Notes under the pieces: model-generated
Seen by the model: the letters and a program-made list of their open reading frames with translations, nothing else
What the model was told of the DNA's origin: nothing
Database searches by the model: none
Origin: JAPLDP01 sp964628285
GTDB taxonomy: Bacteria; Bacteroidota; Bacteroidia; Bacteroidales; JAGONC01
NCBI GenBank assembly: GCA_964628285.1
Contig: CAZVNP010000044.1
Span: forward strand, 1-27,876
DNA: 27,876 nucleotides
Direction: 5' to 3'
Program-made: the position numbers and the translations under genes
Part shown: piece after piece, positions 1-8,341 of the stretch
How positions within the stretch are numbered: position 1 is the first letter of the stretch
Layout: each line of letters opens with the position of its first letter

Positions 1-46
1 AATTATTGGATAATTTTTAATTTATTGGTCTTATTTCCCAATTGCT

Positions 47-3000
47 ATGAAATGATCTCCGCTTATTTCCGTATTTACCCTTTTAATCGCTCTATTATCC
101 TTTACCTGGCCTTCTTTCGGATCAGCGTATTCAAAATTATCTAATGCTGTCGGACTCAAAAGCGCGGAAATTACCTCACCTGGTGACCGTCCTTTTTTAT
201 CTGCCGGGCATAATCGTGAAATCCCATATCCGGTTCTGAGTGTGCATGTCTCTGCTCTGCCTGATCATAACATAGCATTCATCAACTGGTACAACTATCT
301 GGATTACGCCCAATTAGGTTATGATGACGGGATTGCGGACAGCGTGTTTGCCTTTCATGAAACGGGTGACATGGCTGCCGTCAGGTTTACACCAGACAGT
401 TATCCGGCACATGTGCTCAGTGCTGAGGTCAATATTTATAATGGCACCTGGCCCCCAGGTGATATCTTCACCCCTTTCTTGGTTGCCCTTTACGACGACG
501 ATGGCCCGGGAGGTCTTCCCGGGACTGAACTGGCTGTCACGGAGGTGACACCTTTTGACTACGGATGGGTCTACGCTGATTTTTCTCCCGATGATGTCAC
601 CATTGAAAACGGTGATTTCTATGTTGTCCGGATACAGGGTGGTGATCTGCCTGATTGCGCTCCCATTGCTGTCGATCTGTCGGATAATGACGGCAGGAGC
701 TATATAAAAGATATTTCCGGCGGGGAAGACTGGCAGCCTTTCTCTTCAGGTGACATCATGATACGGTCGTGGATTGAAAATCCGGAACCTCCGACCGCAA
801 ATCCCGGCGGGAGGAACCTTTCCTATTACAGCATATACAGGTTGCAAAAGGGTGATGAACTCATTCCCGATAACTGGACACTGGTGGGAGACCATATCCT
901 GGATCCATTCTTTTATGATATAACCTGGACCTATGCGGAGACGGGTTCATACCGCTATGCGGTGCAGGCCGTGTATTCATTGAATGTCTCCGGCCCTGCC
1001 TTTTCAAACATCCTCGACAACACTCTGGATGTCACCATTCATTTATCGACGGACTGTGAAGATAATCCGGGTGGATCCTTTGTCACACTGAGAAATGATG
1101 ACAACAATCCCGACCATGCCTATCAGGCAGTTTCAGAGACCGGACAAGCCTTATTCTTCAGCAATATTGCCCCCGGTATGTATGACCTCACCATCGAATC
1201 GGAATATTACCATTTTTTCGATGCAGACAGCATCATCATTAATAATGACACCACCCTGAACCCGGAACTGTTCCTTATTTGCCGGACACCTAACATCAGC
1301 TTTGAAAATCTTTTCAATATACACATCTGTTTTACAGGTAATCCCGAAACAGTCTTTTCCGAAAACTTTGAAGGTGGTGAGATCCCTGAAGGTTGGACCC
1401 AGGAGTACGCCGATACTGTCTCTCTGTCATGGGTGGTGCAAACAGGAAGTCCTTCAGGAGTGCCTGACCATGCCCATCTCGGATGGTACAATGCCGCCTT
1501 TGGCGGTCTCCAGGCTTCAACCATGCTGATAACACCTGAAATCGATCTGAGTGGTAAATTCAATCCAAGACTCATATTCTGGCATACCCAACCGAATGAC
1601 ACGGTCCAGGATGAGTTAAAGCTATATTATCAAATCTTTCCTTCACAGGACTGGATAGCTTTTGCCTCATTTAATGATAACATAGCAGGATGGACACATG
1701 AAGAGGTTCTATTGCCTGAAGAAGACGGTGTCGTGCGTATCGGATTTCTGGGAAATGCTCATAACGAAGGATTGGGGATATGTCTTGACGATATTAAAAT
1801 CGTTGCCGATACGGTTAAATGTACCTCGACTCGCTGCCTGGAGGGTTTTAATATCTATCTTGACGGCATGCTATTAGGATTTATCACTGAATTAAACGTG
1901 ACCTTGACGGATCTGGTTCCTGGTCAGTTTTACATTTTGGGCATCCAGGCCGTTTATGCTAATGGATTTTCCTCAATAATATTACAATTTCCTATTACCT
2001 ATTATCCCTGCGATTACTTCAATCAGCCACAGAACTTCGCCGGGACGGTGAACGGCATGGATGTGATCCTGACCTGGGATCCTCCTCCTGGAATCGAGAA
2101 TGTGGAATACCTGATCAAATATGATAACAATGCGCCCGATAATGCGATGGAGTGGTATGATGCGGGTGGAGAGACCGCGGTGCGGTTCACGCCGGAAGGC
2201 TATCCCTGCGAGATCAGACAGTTCCATATGCATATATGGGACGGCACGTGGCCGGCAGGTGATATTCTGAACCCGTTCCGTATCGTTATCTACGACGATG
2301 ACGGCAGCAACGGCTACCCGGGGACGGAATTGGGTGAAAAAGATGTCACTCCCGATCATTATTACTGGGTTGACTTTGACATCAGCGACCTGGACGTGTC
2401 CATTGGCAGCGGTGACTTCTACCTGGCACACTATCAGCTGGGTGTTTTCCCGAACTGTCCTTCGACAGGGATCGACGGGTCGGCGGCAGGCCAGGGCAGA
2501 AGCTATGACCATGCCGTGGGCATGGGCTGGGGTCCGGGCCAGTACGACCAGTATATGATCCGAGCCACAGTGTTCGGGCCGCAGCTGGACGAACAGGTTC
2601 TGGGACCGGAGACGGTGCATGTGGATGGCACCCACACGGGCGGGGCGGTGTCGGTGAAGCCGGCAGCACCCATCATCACAGGCGATATTCCCTTGGGCAA
2701 GGGTGACTATGTGACGACTGACGACAGATCACGGTTTACGTTGAAGGGCTATAACGTATACAAGGATAACGTGAAGCTGAACGACGTGCTGTGGACCTCT
2801 CAGATATACATAGACCATTGCTCGCCGGGCGGCATCTACTATTACAATGTGACGGCGGTATGGGATATGGGCGAGAGCTGCTTCATCGATCCGTCGTACG
2901 AAGCCATTGTGAGCCCCCAGTTACCGACACCTACCGGTCTGACCGCCGAATTGCTTGAAGGTAATGATGTGTTGTTGACATGGAACAAGCCGGGCGAATC

Positions 3001-4999
3001 GACAGGGCTTTGGCTACACTGGGACGACGGTACCAATTCTTCTGCTATTGGTCTGATGTCTGCAGGCAGCTTCCTGGTGGCCTCACGGTGGACCACGGAA
3101 GACTTACTGCCATATGACGGCTTGACTCTGACTAAGATAGCTTTTTATCCAGCCGGTGAAATCACACAGTATGCTCTTATGGTCTGGGCAGGCGATAACG
3201 CCGGTACCCTCTTTCTTAACCAACCTCTCACCAATGTTGTTGTAGACTCGTGGAATACCGTCACACTGGATACACCGGTTCCGGTCGACGCTACCCAAGA
3301 ACTGTGGTTCGGTTATGAGTGCATTGATCAACCTGTGGGCGAATATCCTGCCGGTCATGATGCTGGCCCGGCAGTAGCAGGGAAGGGCGACCTGCTGTCA
3401 GGTGACGGCGGAGAAACCTGGGAAACATTATCAAGCTATGGTTTGAATTATAACTGGAACCTCCAGGGATGGGTAACCAATGAAGCTACAGCTGTTCTTC
3501 CGGCTGCCCTGCCAAAAAACAAAACAGAAAATACTGGGTCAATAGTTTTCACTACCGGCAATCAGAAAATTGCCGGTCAAACTACATTCATTGATAATGA
3601 CCGTTTCTCACTGTCGGGTTATAATATCTGGAGAAATGGAGATAACATTCATTTTGTTGCTGCTCCTGATACCTTCTATACCGACCCGGCCGTTGCCCCC
3701 GGAACCCATAATTATTATGTGTCGGCCGTCTACGAGGAAGGTGAATCGTGGTGGACCGGGCCCGCAGAAATTGCTGTGCCTCCCGTCGGAACAGTACAAG
3801 GTAAAATAACCGATGCCGCAACGGGTGTCCCTATTGAAAACGCCATCATCACCTGCAATCCCGGTGGTTATGCGGATACATCGGATGTTAATGGTGATTA
3901 TGTGATCCCTGATATTTCACAAAGAACCTATTCCGTCACCGCTCAAGCTGCAGGATTTCATCCTCAATCGGTCGATAAATTCGTAAGTGGGATGATGCAT
4001 CTTGATTTTGCCCTGGATGATCGCTCTGTGGCTTATTTGCCCTTCACCGAAACTTGGGATTCTGCATCATTTGACCAGCAGCATTGGACGTTCGCTCCTG
4101 TATCGGGTAACTGGTTCATCGACCAACAACAGGGCCATCCGTCGCCTTCGGCCGGCTTCAGCTGGGATCCGTCGATCGGCAATTACGCATTTGCCCTCGA
4201 GAGTCCGCAACTGAAAATGAATAATCCCTATGAGTTGGTATATTTTGAGTTTAAACTGAATATAACCGATAACTCAGCCGCATGGTTTGAAACAATGACC
4301 GTGGATGTATGGAGTGGCTTCCATTGGGTGACCCTTGATGAATTCACAGGTGAAAACATCTTGCAATGGGCCACATTCAATTACGATCTGACGGACTACT
4401 TGCAGTATCCATTTTTTAAGATCAGATTTGTCGTAAATGGTGGTCTGGATCAATACCTTAACACCTGGAACATTGATGATATCATGGTTCGTTCAAACCA
4501 ATTGGCAAATCTGAAAGGTGATGTCACCGATCCATACAATCATACGATTGAAGGCGCTACGGTTACAGTTGAAGGTTTTCAACCAGTGGTTACGGATTCC
4601 ACAGGTTATTACGAGGTAAACGTATACAGAGGGTATTACACAGTGACGGCAGAAGCCCCCGAATACAAATCATGTACATTTGAGGATTTCCTGATAAAAT
4701 ATACCACAAATCTTGATATCATTCTTGAACCGGTCGTTGAGATACCATCGGTGACAACGCAACCTGATTTCCTGGTATTTCCAAATCCATCATCATCCTA
4801 TCTTATTGTCAAACCGCCCGATCAGGCGAAGAGCATCGTGCTTCTCAACTGCCAGGGTCAGGCTGTATGGCAGGCCGGATGCGAAGGGATGTCTTCCGTA
4901 CAGATCAATGTTGAAGACTACCCGAGGGGATTGTATTTCGTTCAGTGTCTTCTTGATAATGGTAGAGTTTTGACGAAGAAGATGCTTATTTTGCGGTAG
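47..4999 (+). CDS. Large multidomain type IX-secreted adhesin-like protein, in-frame TGA at codon 3
   Basis: Predicted to be exported by Sec and then released or anchored at the surface by the type IX secretion system. The last ~73 codons (nt 4775-4996) are a typical Por sorting domain: FPNPSSSYL, then LLNCQGQAV, and PRGLYFV before a basic end. Order by nt: FN3-like halves around 242-300 and 815-1010 enclose a YDDG-type beta domain (316-780); a second pair (1288-1340, 1830-1985) encloses a cleaved-adhesin/MAM-like domain (1345-1800); third and fourth pairs enclose further YDDG/WDDG domains (2104-2585, 3010-3485). Then come a carboxypeptidase-regulatory-like domain (3790-4020), a second MAM-like domain (4030-4500), another regulatory-like domain (4505-4740) and the sorting domain. 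Start: the frame is open from 56, and codons 56-130 encode a hydrophobic signal-peptide core (PLISVFTLLIALLSF). The only good ATG is at 47, but codon 3 (53-55) is TGA. The first GTG (242) would lose the signal. Function as adhesin or matrix protein is inferred from domains only. Confidence 0.8.
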
Positions 5000-5005
5000 A
5001 TTACC

Positions 5006-5033
5006 AGTCGGCAGTTGGCAATTGGCAGTTATT
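5006..5033. repeat. Heptamer tandem array, AGTYGGC family
   Basis: Four consecutive 7-nt units directly after the adhesin gene: AGTCGGC, AGTTGGC, AATTGGC and a degenerate AGTTATT. The same unit family recurs at 27331-27365 and, inverted, at 27464-27498. An imperfect hairpin, AGTCTGCC/GGCGGACT (5064-5082, one G-U pair), follows in the same gap. Confidence 0.75.
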
Positions 5034-5090
5034 AGGTCTATAAGTCTTCAGGTCGACAGGCGAAGTCTGCCAGAGGCGGACTGAGTGCAG

Positions 5091-5162
5091 AAAGGGACTC
5101 CATCCACCTGCAGTATAGAATCCCTTTTCAGTTATTCTTATTTCAGTGGATGGAGTCCCTTT
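5091..5162 (+). terminator. 17-bp perfect inverted repeat, probable terminator
   Basis: The arm at 5091-5107 (AAAGGGACTCCATCCAC) is exactly complementary to 5146-5162, with a 38-nt loop. The right arm runs into a T-rich tract, as in an intrinsic terminator, and the site follows the adhesin gene. The long loop is unusual for a simple terminator. A second hairpin with the same GGGACTCCATCC core is at 25519-25585, so this may be a dispersed palindromic element used as a terminator. Confidence 0.6.
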
Positions 5163-5219
5163 TTCCTAACTTGCAGCTTGTATATTTCAGCCATATCCGA
5201 TCCTTTCCGCAAAAAAGAC

Positions 5220-5227
5220 TATCTTTG
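5220..5227 (+). promoter_or_regulatory. Bacteroidota -7 element for coaD
   Basis: TATCTTTG matches the TAnnTTTG consensus exactly and ends 18 nt before the coaD ATG at 5246. No clear TTTG -33 element is visible at the usual distance. The site supports starting coaD at 5246, because the in-frame ATG at 5150 lies upstream of it. Confidence 0.55.
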
Positions 5228-5245
5228 AGTCAAAATTCCACCCCC

Positions 5246-5710
5246 ATGAAACGCGTCGCCATCTTTCCGGGTTCCTTCGATCCCATCACACGGGGTCATG
5301 AATCCATTGTCAGGAGAGCCATCCCCCTCTTTGATGAGATCATCATCGCCGTGGGCAGAAACGCGGAAAAGAAGCAATTTTTCCCGCTCGGGAGACGACT
5401 GGAATGGATCAGGCAGGTCTTCAGACACGATCCCTCGGTGACGGTTCAGAGCTATGATGGTCTGACGGTTAATCTCTGCAAGAAAGCCGGAGCCCGATAC
5501 ATTTTGCGGGGGTTGCGTACCTCGGCCGATTTTGAGTTTGAGCGCAGCATCGGTCAGATAAACAGGCAACTGTCGCCTGATATTGAGACCGTGTTCCTGC
5601 TGACCACACCGGAATATACGGCGCTCAATTCATCCATGGTCCGCGAGATCATCAGGTATGGCGGCGATGCCGCGCCATTTGTGCCGGAAGGTATTAATCT
5701 TACAGTATGA
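5246..5710 (+). CDS. coaD: Phosphopantetheine adenylyltransferase
   Basis: Transfers AMP from ATP to 4'-phosphopantetheine to give dephospho-CoA, the penultimate step of coenzyme A synthesis in the cytoplasm. The 154-aa product has the family length. Visible motifs are the N-terminal nucleotidyltransferase signature PGSFDPITRGH with its T/HxGH motif, RNAEKKQFF, the LRGLRT segment and the C-terminal NSSMVREI helix (usually ISSSxVRE). An in-frame ATG exists at 5150, but it falls inside the right arm of the upstream hairpin and before the -7 element, and the extra 32 residues do not resemble CoaD, so 5246 is chosen. It converges with rsmD; coaD next to rsmD and DUF3822 is a familiar Bacteroidota neighbourhood. 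Confidence 0.95.
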   Translation: MKRVAIFPGSFDPITRGHESIVRRAIPLFDEIIIAVGRNAEKKQFFPLGRRLEWIRQVFRHDPSVTVQSYDGLTVNLCKKAGARYILRGLRTSADFEFERSIGQINRQLSPDIETVFLLTTPEYTALNSSMVREIIRYGGDAAPFVPEGINLTV

Positions 5711-5757
5711 GACGCTATCCCTGCTATATCTGATTTGTACCGGTTAATAAATGGTTA

Positions 5758-5785
5758 AGTCGTCAGTCGTCAGTCGTCAGTCGGG
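5758..5785. repeat. Heptamer tandem array AGTCGTC x3 plus AGTCGGG
   Basis: Four head-to-tail units (5758-5764, 5765-5771, 5772-5778, 5779-5785) lie between the convergent coaD and rsmD genes. The first three are identical. The unit resembles the AGTYGGC arrays elsewhere in the window. No stem-loop of useful length is formed. Confidence 0.75.
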
Positions 5786-5822
5786 AGAGGGTGAGTTTGG
5801 GGAATAAGGCATCTTTTACTTA

Positions 5823-5850
5823 CAACCCGCAACCCGCAACCTGCAACTTC
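5823..5850. repeat. Heptamer tandem array CAACCCG
   Basis: CAACCCG, CAACCCG, CAACCTG, CAACTTC, ending 3 nt before the rsmD stop codon. It has the same period as the array 40 nt upstream but a different sequence. Confidence 0.7.
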
Positions 5851-5853
5851 GTG

Positions 5854-6384
5854 TCACATAAAGAAGGAAAAATTCACCTGCCCGTAACGCCGGTGATCGA
5901 AGAAACCGTTCTCTTCCGCGAAGTCTATCTGCCGAGGGTGTTCCACGATCAGCCATCCGCCGGTGTTCAGGATGCCGGTCCCGAGAACGGTATCGGGGAG
6001 TGTGGCGAGAGCCGGAAGGTCATAAGGCGGGTCGGCGAAAATAAGATCATACGTTATTTTCTCCGTTTTCAGGAATGTGAAAACGTTAGCCCTGACCACC
6101 CTGATGCCTGTTATGCCGAGTCGTACCGCCGTTGCCCGGATAAAGACGGCGCAACGGTCATTCACGTCCACTGACGTGATGTGCGGGCAGCCCCGTGAAG
6201 CAAATTCCAGTGATATGCTGCCGGTGCCGGCAAAAAGATCCAGCACGCTGATCTCCTCAAAGTCAAAGTGACCGGTCAGGATATTGAACAGTCCCTCCCG
6301 TGCCATGTCGGTGGTGGGACGGACAGGCAGGTTCTTCGGCGGCATGATGGTGCGGCCCCGGTAAATACCGCTTATAATTCGCAC
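5854..6384 (-). CDS. rsmD: 16S rRNA (guanine966-N2)-methyltransferase
   Basis: Methylates G966 of 16S rRNA on the assembling 30S subunit, using S-adenosylmethionine. The 176-aa product begins MRIISGIYRG, has the RPTTDMAREGLFNIL segment, SAM-binding motif I (LDLFAGTGSISLEFASRG, about residues 48-65) and the catalytic N-MTase motif FADPPYD (about 115-121), all characteristic of RsmD. The first 13 nt overlap the end of the upstream DUF3822 gene on the same strand, which points to co-transcription and translational coupling. Confidence 0.95.
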   Translation of the reverse strand: MRIISGIYRGRTIMPPKNLPVRPTTDMAREGLFNILTGHFDFEEISVLDLFAGTGSISLEFASRGCPHITSVDVNDRCAVFIRATAVRLGITGIRVVRANVFTFLKTEKITYDLIFADPPYDLPALATLPDTVLGTGILNTGGWLIVEHPRQIDFAEENGFFDHRRYGQVNFSFFM

Positions 6385-7241
6385 AGAGGTAGATTTAGCA
6401 GATTATAAAAACAGTGTTCCGGAATGGCGTCGAAGGCGGCACTATAGTGAAAATCCTCATTGCGTCCGATAAAACCGACGAACCGCAGGTATTCCGACAG
6501 TTGCTCCGTGGCAGCCGAGTGCCGCTCTGCTTCACCCATCAGGATCAGGGGGACTTTCTCAGGATTCAGCTTCAATTGTTCATACACAAAGATGACATAA
6601 TAAAGAAGGTCTTCGGGGGAAGTGTATCTGAACGAATTGCAGAAAACCAGGCGGTCATCCAGCATGTAGACCATGTCGATCCAGTGGGGCCGCACATTGG
6701 CATATACTCTGTCGCCGCCTCCGGCATGTTTAAATCTGATAAGGAGCACCTCTATCAGGGAGCTGATAAGGTGGCTGAGACGTGCGGCAGGCCAGAGTTC
6801 TTTCAGTTGTCCGATGGTCGCGGCAGGATAAGCGTAAATATTATACGCCTGAAGGTTAGGCAGCCGGTCGGCGAGGATCTCCTCATTGTCATTGACAGGA
6901 TGGTTGAACCGCAGGTACTGACCCATCTTGTCATTGTCGGCTAAAGCCTCGGGAATGAGTGTTGATTTGGGGCTCTCAAGGATGATACTGACCGAAAGGT
7001 ATGGTTGCCTCAGCCATTCATTCTTTGAGACGGACTGTGCCAGCCGTGCGGCCTGATCATCAGGGCTCCCGGGTACAAGAGGAACATGGCCCAGGGCCAG
7101 GTACTTGTTTAATGCATCATGGCGAACGGAATAATAAAGCCATTCGTCAGAAACCTGCAACGCCAGACGGCATGCAGATGTGATTTCTTTATTCAGGGAT
7201 TCATCGGAAAAGAAAAACTCAGAGATGAGCGTATCCGGCAT
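6372..7241 (-). CDS. DUF3822 family protein
   Basis: A 289-aa cytoplasmic protein without signal peptide or membrane segment. It resembles the Bacteroidota DUF3822 family, seen in the central block DRLVFCNSFRYTSPEDLLYYVIFVYEQ and in its place next to rsmD. The late segment VPLILMGEA followed by a helix looks like the adenosine motif of actin-like (ASKHA/PilM) ATPases. I recall this family being grouped with that fold but cannot verify it here. Function is unknown. It lies 16 nt downstream of a small membrane-anchored protein and overlaps rsmD, so the three probably form one operon read from the -7 element at 7881-7888. Confidence 0.8.
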   Translation of the reverse strand: MPDTLISEFFFSDESLNKEITSACRLALQVSDEWLYYSVRHDALNKYLALGHVPLVPGSPDDQAARLAQSVSKNEWLRQPYLSVSIILESPKSTLIPEALADNDKMGQYLRFNHPVNDNEEILADRLPNLQAYNIYAYPAATIGQLKELWPAARLSHLISSLIEVLLIRFKHAGGGDRVYANVRPHWIDMVYMLDDRLVFCNSFRYTSPEDLLYYVIFVYEQLKLNPEKVPLILMGEAERHSAATEQLSEYLRFVGFIGRNEDFHYSAAFDAIPEHCFYNLLNLPLCEL

Positions 7242-7257
7242 GACAACGAATATAATT

Positions 7258-7857
7258 CTACTCCCAGTTACCGTCGGTGGTCGGTTCGAGCATGGATCCG
7301 ACTTTCAACCCAGGGAAACGGTCAGTCGACACCAGCAGGTCATTCAGGTTATTAATCAACTGCCTGTCGAGACCCTTCAGAAACTGGTCATTCAGTGCCG
7401 ACGCCTCGAACACCTGCACCATTATCTGGCTTTTTTCGATTTCGCCGGCTTGGAGATTAAATTTATTGCCACCGGAATGCGGGATATAAGGCAGGCTGTC
7501 GATCTTGAATCCTGGCTGCCTGGCGAAGAGCGAATCATACACGGTGACATAACCGGTGGTATCCATGATGGTCTTGGTAAAGGTCGTATCGTTGGGGTCA
7601 GGCACCATCTTCACTACAGGAATCTGACCATGCCTGATAAAGCCAAGCAAGGTATCATAGCTCGCCGTATACTTGTCGTAGATGGATTTATAGGCTATCT
7701 CCACAGCACGTATGTCTTTCAGGTGTGCCACAACCTGGGCCGTACGTTCATCTTTTGCCCTGTTAAACCGGACAGGCTGCATGATGCTTTGATAGATCAG
7801 ATAGACCAGCACGACTATGACGATAAAGAGAGCGATCTGAATGATGGTGTTTTTCAT
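7258..7857 (-). CDS. Membrane-anchored hypothetical protein, pilin-like topology
   Basis: A 199-aa protein of unknown function. After MKNT comes one hydrophobic segment (about residues 5-25, IIQIALFIVIVVLVYLIY), then a polar domain with a helical stretch HLKDIRAVEIAYKSIYDKYT and a repeat-free C-terminal part. An N-terminal anchor followed by a helix with a RxxExAYKxxYxxYT pattern resembles type IV pilin or pseudopilin N-termini, but no prepilin peptidase site is evident, so this is only a resemblance. An ATG four codons upstream (7869) is also possible. 7857 is preferred because it gives a more typical basic N-terminus and lies 23 nt from the -7 element. It is the first gene of the operon with DUF3822 and rsmD. 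Confidence 0.7.
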   Translation of the reverse strand: MKNTIIQIALFIVIVVLVYLIYQSIMQPVRFNRAKDERTAQVVAHLKDIRAVEIAYKSIYDKYTASYDTLLGFIRHGQIPVVKMVPDPNDTTFTKTIMDTTGYVTVYDSLFARQPGFKIDSLPYIPHSGGNKFNLQAGEIEKSQIMVQVFEASALNDQFLKGLDRQLINNLNDLLVSTDRFPGLKVGSMLEPTTDGNWE

Positions 7858-7880
7858 ATTTACACACATTTAAGGCATTG

Positions 7881-7888
7881 CAAATTTA
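7881..7888 (-). promoter_or_regulatory. Bacteroidota -7 element for the 7857-5854 operon
   Basis: Read on the minus strand this is TAAATTTG, an exact TAnnTTTG match, 23 nt before the ATG at 7857. No clear -33 TTTG is seen. Confidence 0.5.
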
Positions 7889-7916
7889 AAATTTTTTCAG
7901 AAATAAAATATTTTTT

Positions 7917-7974
7917 GATCGAATTAAAAGATTTGTTATCAGGATGTCAAAAGAAAATCATCGAATTAAATGAT
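7917..7974. repeat. Pair of 16-nt direct repeats in the divergent intergenic region
   Basis: GATCGAATTAAAAGAT (7917-7932) and CATCGAATTAAATGAT (7959-7974) agree at 14 of 16 positions and start 42 nt apart. The second copy is bounded by the inverted CATC/GATG. They lie between two outward-facing -7 elements, so an operator role is possible. Confidence 0.5.
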
Positions 7975-7996
7975 GCCGCGTCAGCGAAGATGCCAA

Positions 7997-8004
7997 TATT
8001 TTTG
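7997..8004 (+). promoter_or_regulatory. Bacteroidota -7 element for the GYD gene
   Basis: TATTTTTG matches TAnnTTTG exactly, 34 nt before the ATG at 8039. The ribosome-binding site lies between the two. Confidence 0.5.
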
Positions 8005-8027
8005 TTATCTTGGTAAGATCATTAAAA

Positions 8028-8036
8028 AAGGAGGTG
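8028..8036 (+). promoter_or_regulatory. Strong Shine-Dalgarno sequence AAGGAGGTG
   Basis: A near-perfect anti-16S complement, 2 nt before the ATG at 8039 (4 nt from the GGAGG core). It fixes the start of the GYD gene and stands out in a genome whose other starts mostly have AT-rich, SD-less leaders. Confidence 0.75.
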
Positions 8037-8038
8037 TT

Positions 8039-8335
8039 ATGCCAACGTACATCCTGTTGACTAAATTATCGCCTGAAGTCCTCAGCCGGATGAAAGAGCG
8101 TGCCAAGTTAGGCCGGAACTGGCTCGACCAGGTAAAGAAAAAATGTCCTGATGTTAAATTTATCTCTCATTATGCCATCCTCGGCCAGTATGATTTTCTG
8201 GATATTTATGAAGCCCCTGATGAGGAAACGGCTGCCAAGGTGTCGATGATCAGTCAGGCCAACGGTGCCTTTCATGCCGAGAGCCTGGCGGCCATACCAT
8301 ACAAGCGTTTTCTGGAGCTGACCAAGGATATCTGA
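8039..8335 (+). CDS. GYD domain-containing protein
   Basis: A 98-aa cytoplasmic protein of the GYD (PF08734-type) family, small ferredoxin-like-fold proteins of unknown biochemical role. The family signature is visible as GQYDFLDIYEAPDEETAAKVSM, near residues 45-66; the usual G-Y-D triad reads G-Q-Y-D here. The start is set by the strong Shine-Dalgarno at 8028-8036; an in-frame ATG at 7970 would place that SD inside the gene and precede the -7 element. It is transcribed alone and converges with the HSDR_N gene, with 6 nt between the stop codons. Confidence 0.85.
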   Translation: MPTYILLTKLSPEVLSRMKERAKLGRNWLDQVKKKCPDVKFISHYAILGQYDFLDIYEAPDEETAAKVSMISQANGAFHAESLAAIPYKRFLELTKDI

Positions 8336-8341
8336 TGGCTT

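Noticed and set aside
52..141. Short ORF starting ATGATC overlapping the adhesin leader
   Set aside because: The 29-codon peptide is not signal-like and ends inside the adhesin frame, which does encode a signal core.
1982..2635. Minus-strand open frame of 217 codons inside the adhesin
   Set aside because: Arises from the GC-rich block; the plus strand encodes recognisable FN3-like and YDDG domains.
5006..5850. CRISPR-like array
   Set aside because: Units are 7 nt without spacers and no cas genes are present.
7180..8016. Plus-strand open frame of 278 codons across the membrane-anchored gene and its promoter
   Set aside because: It runs through two promoters and an AT-rich gap; its peptide has no domain signals, while the minus-strand gene has a clear anchor and operon context.
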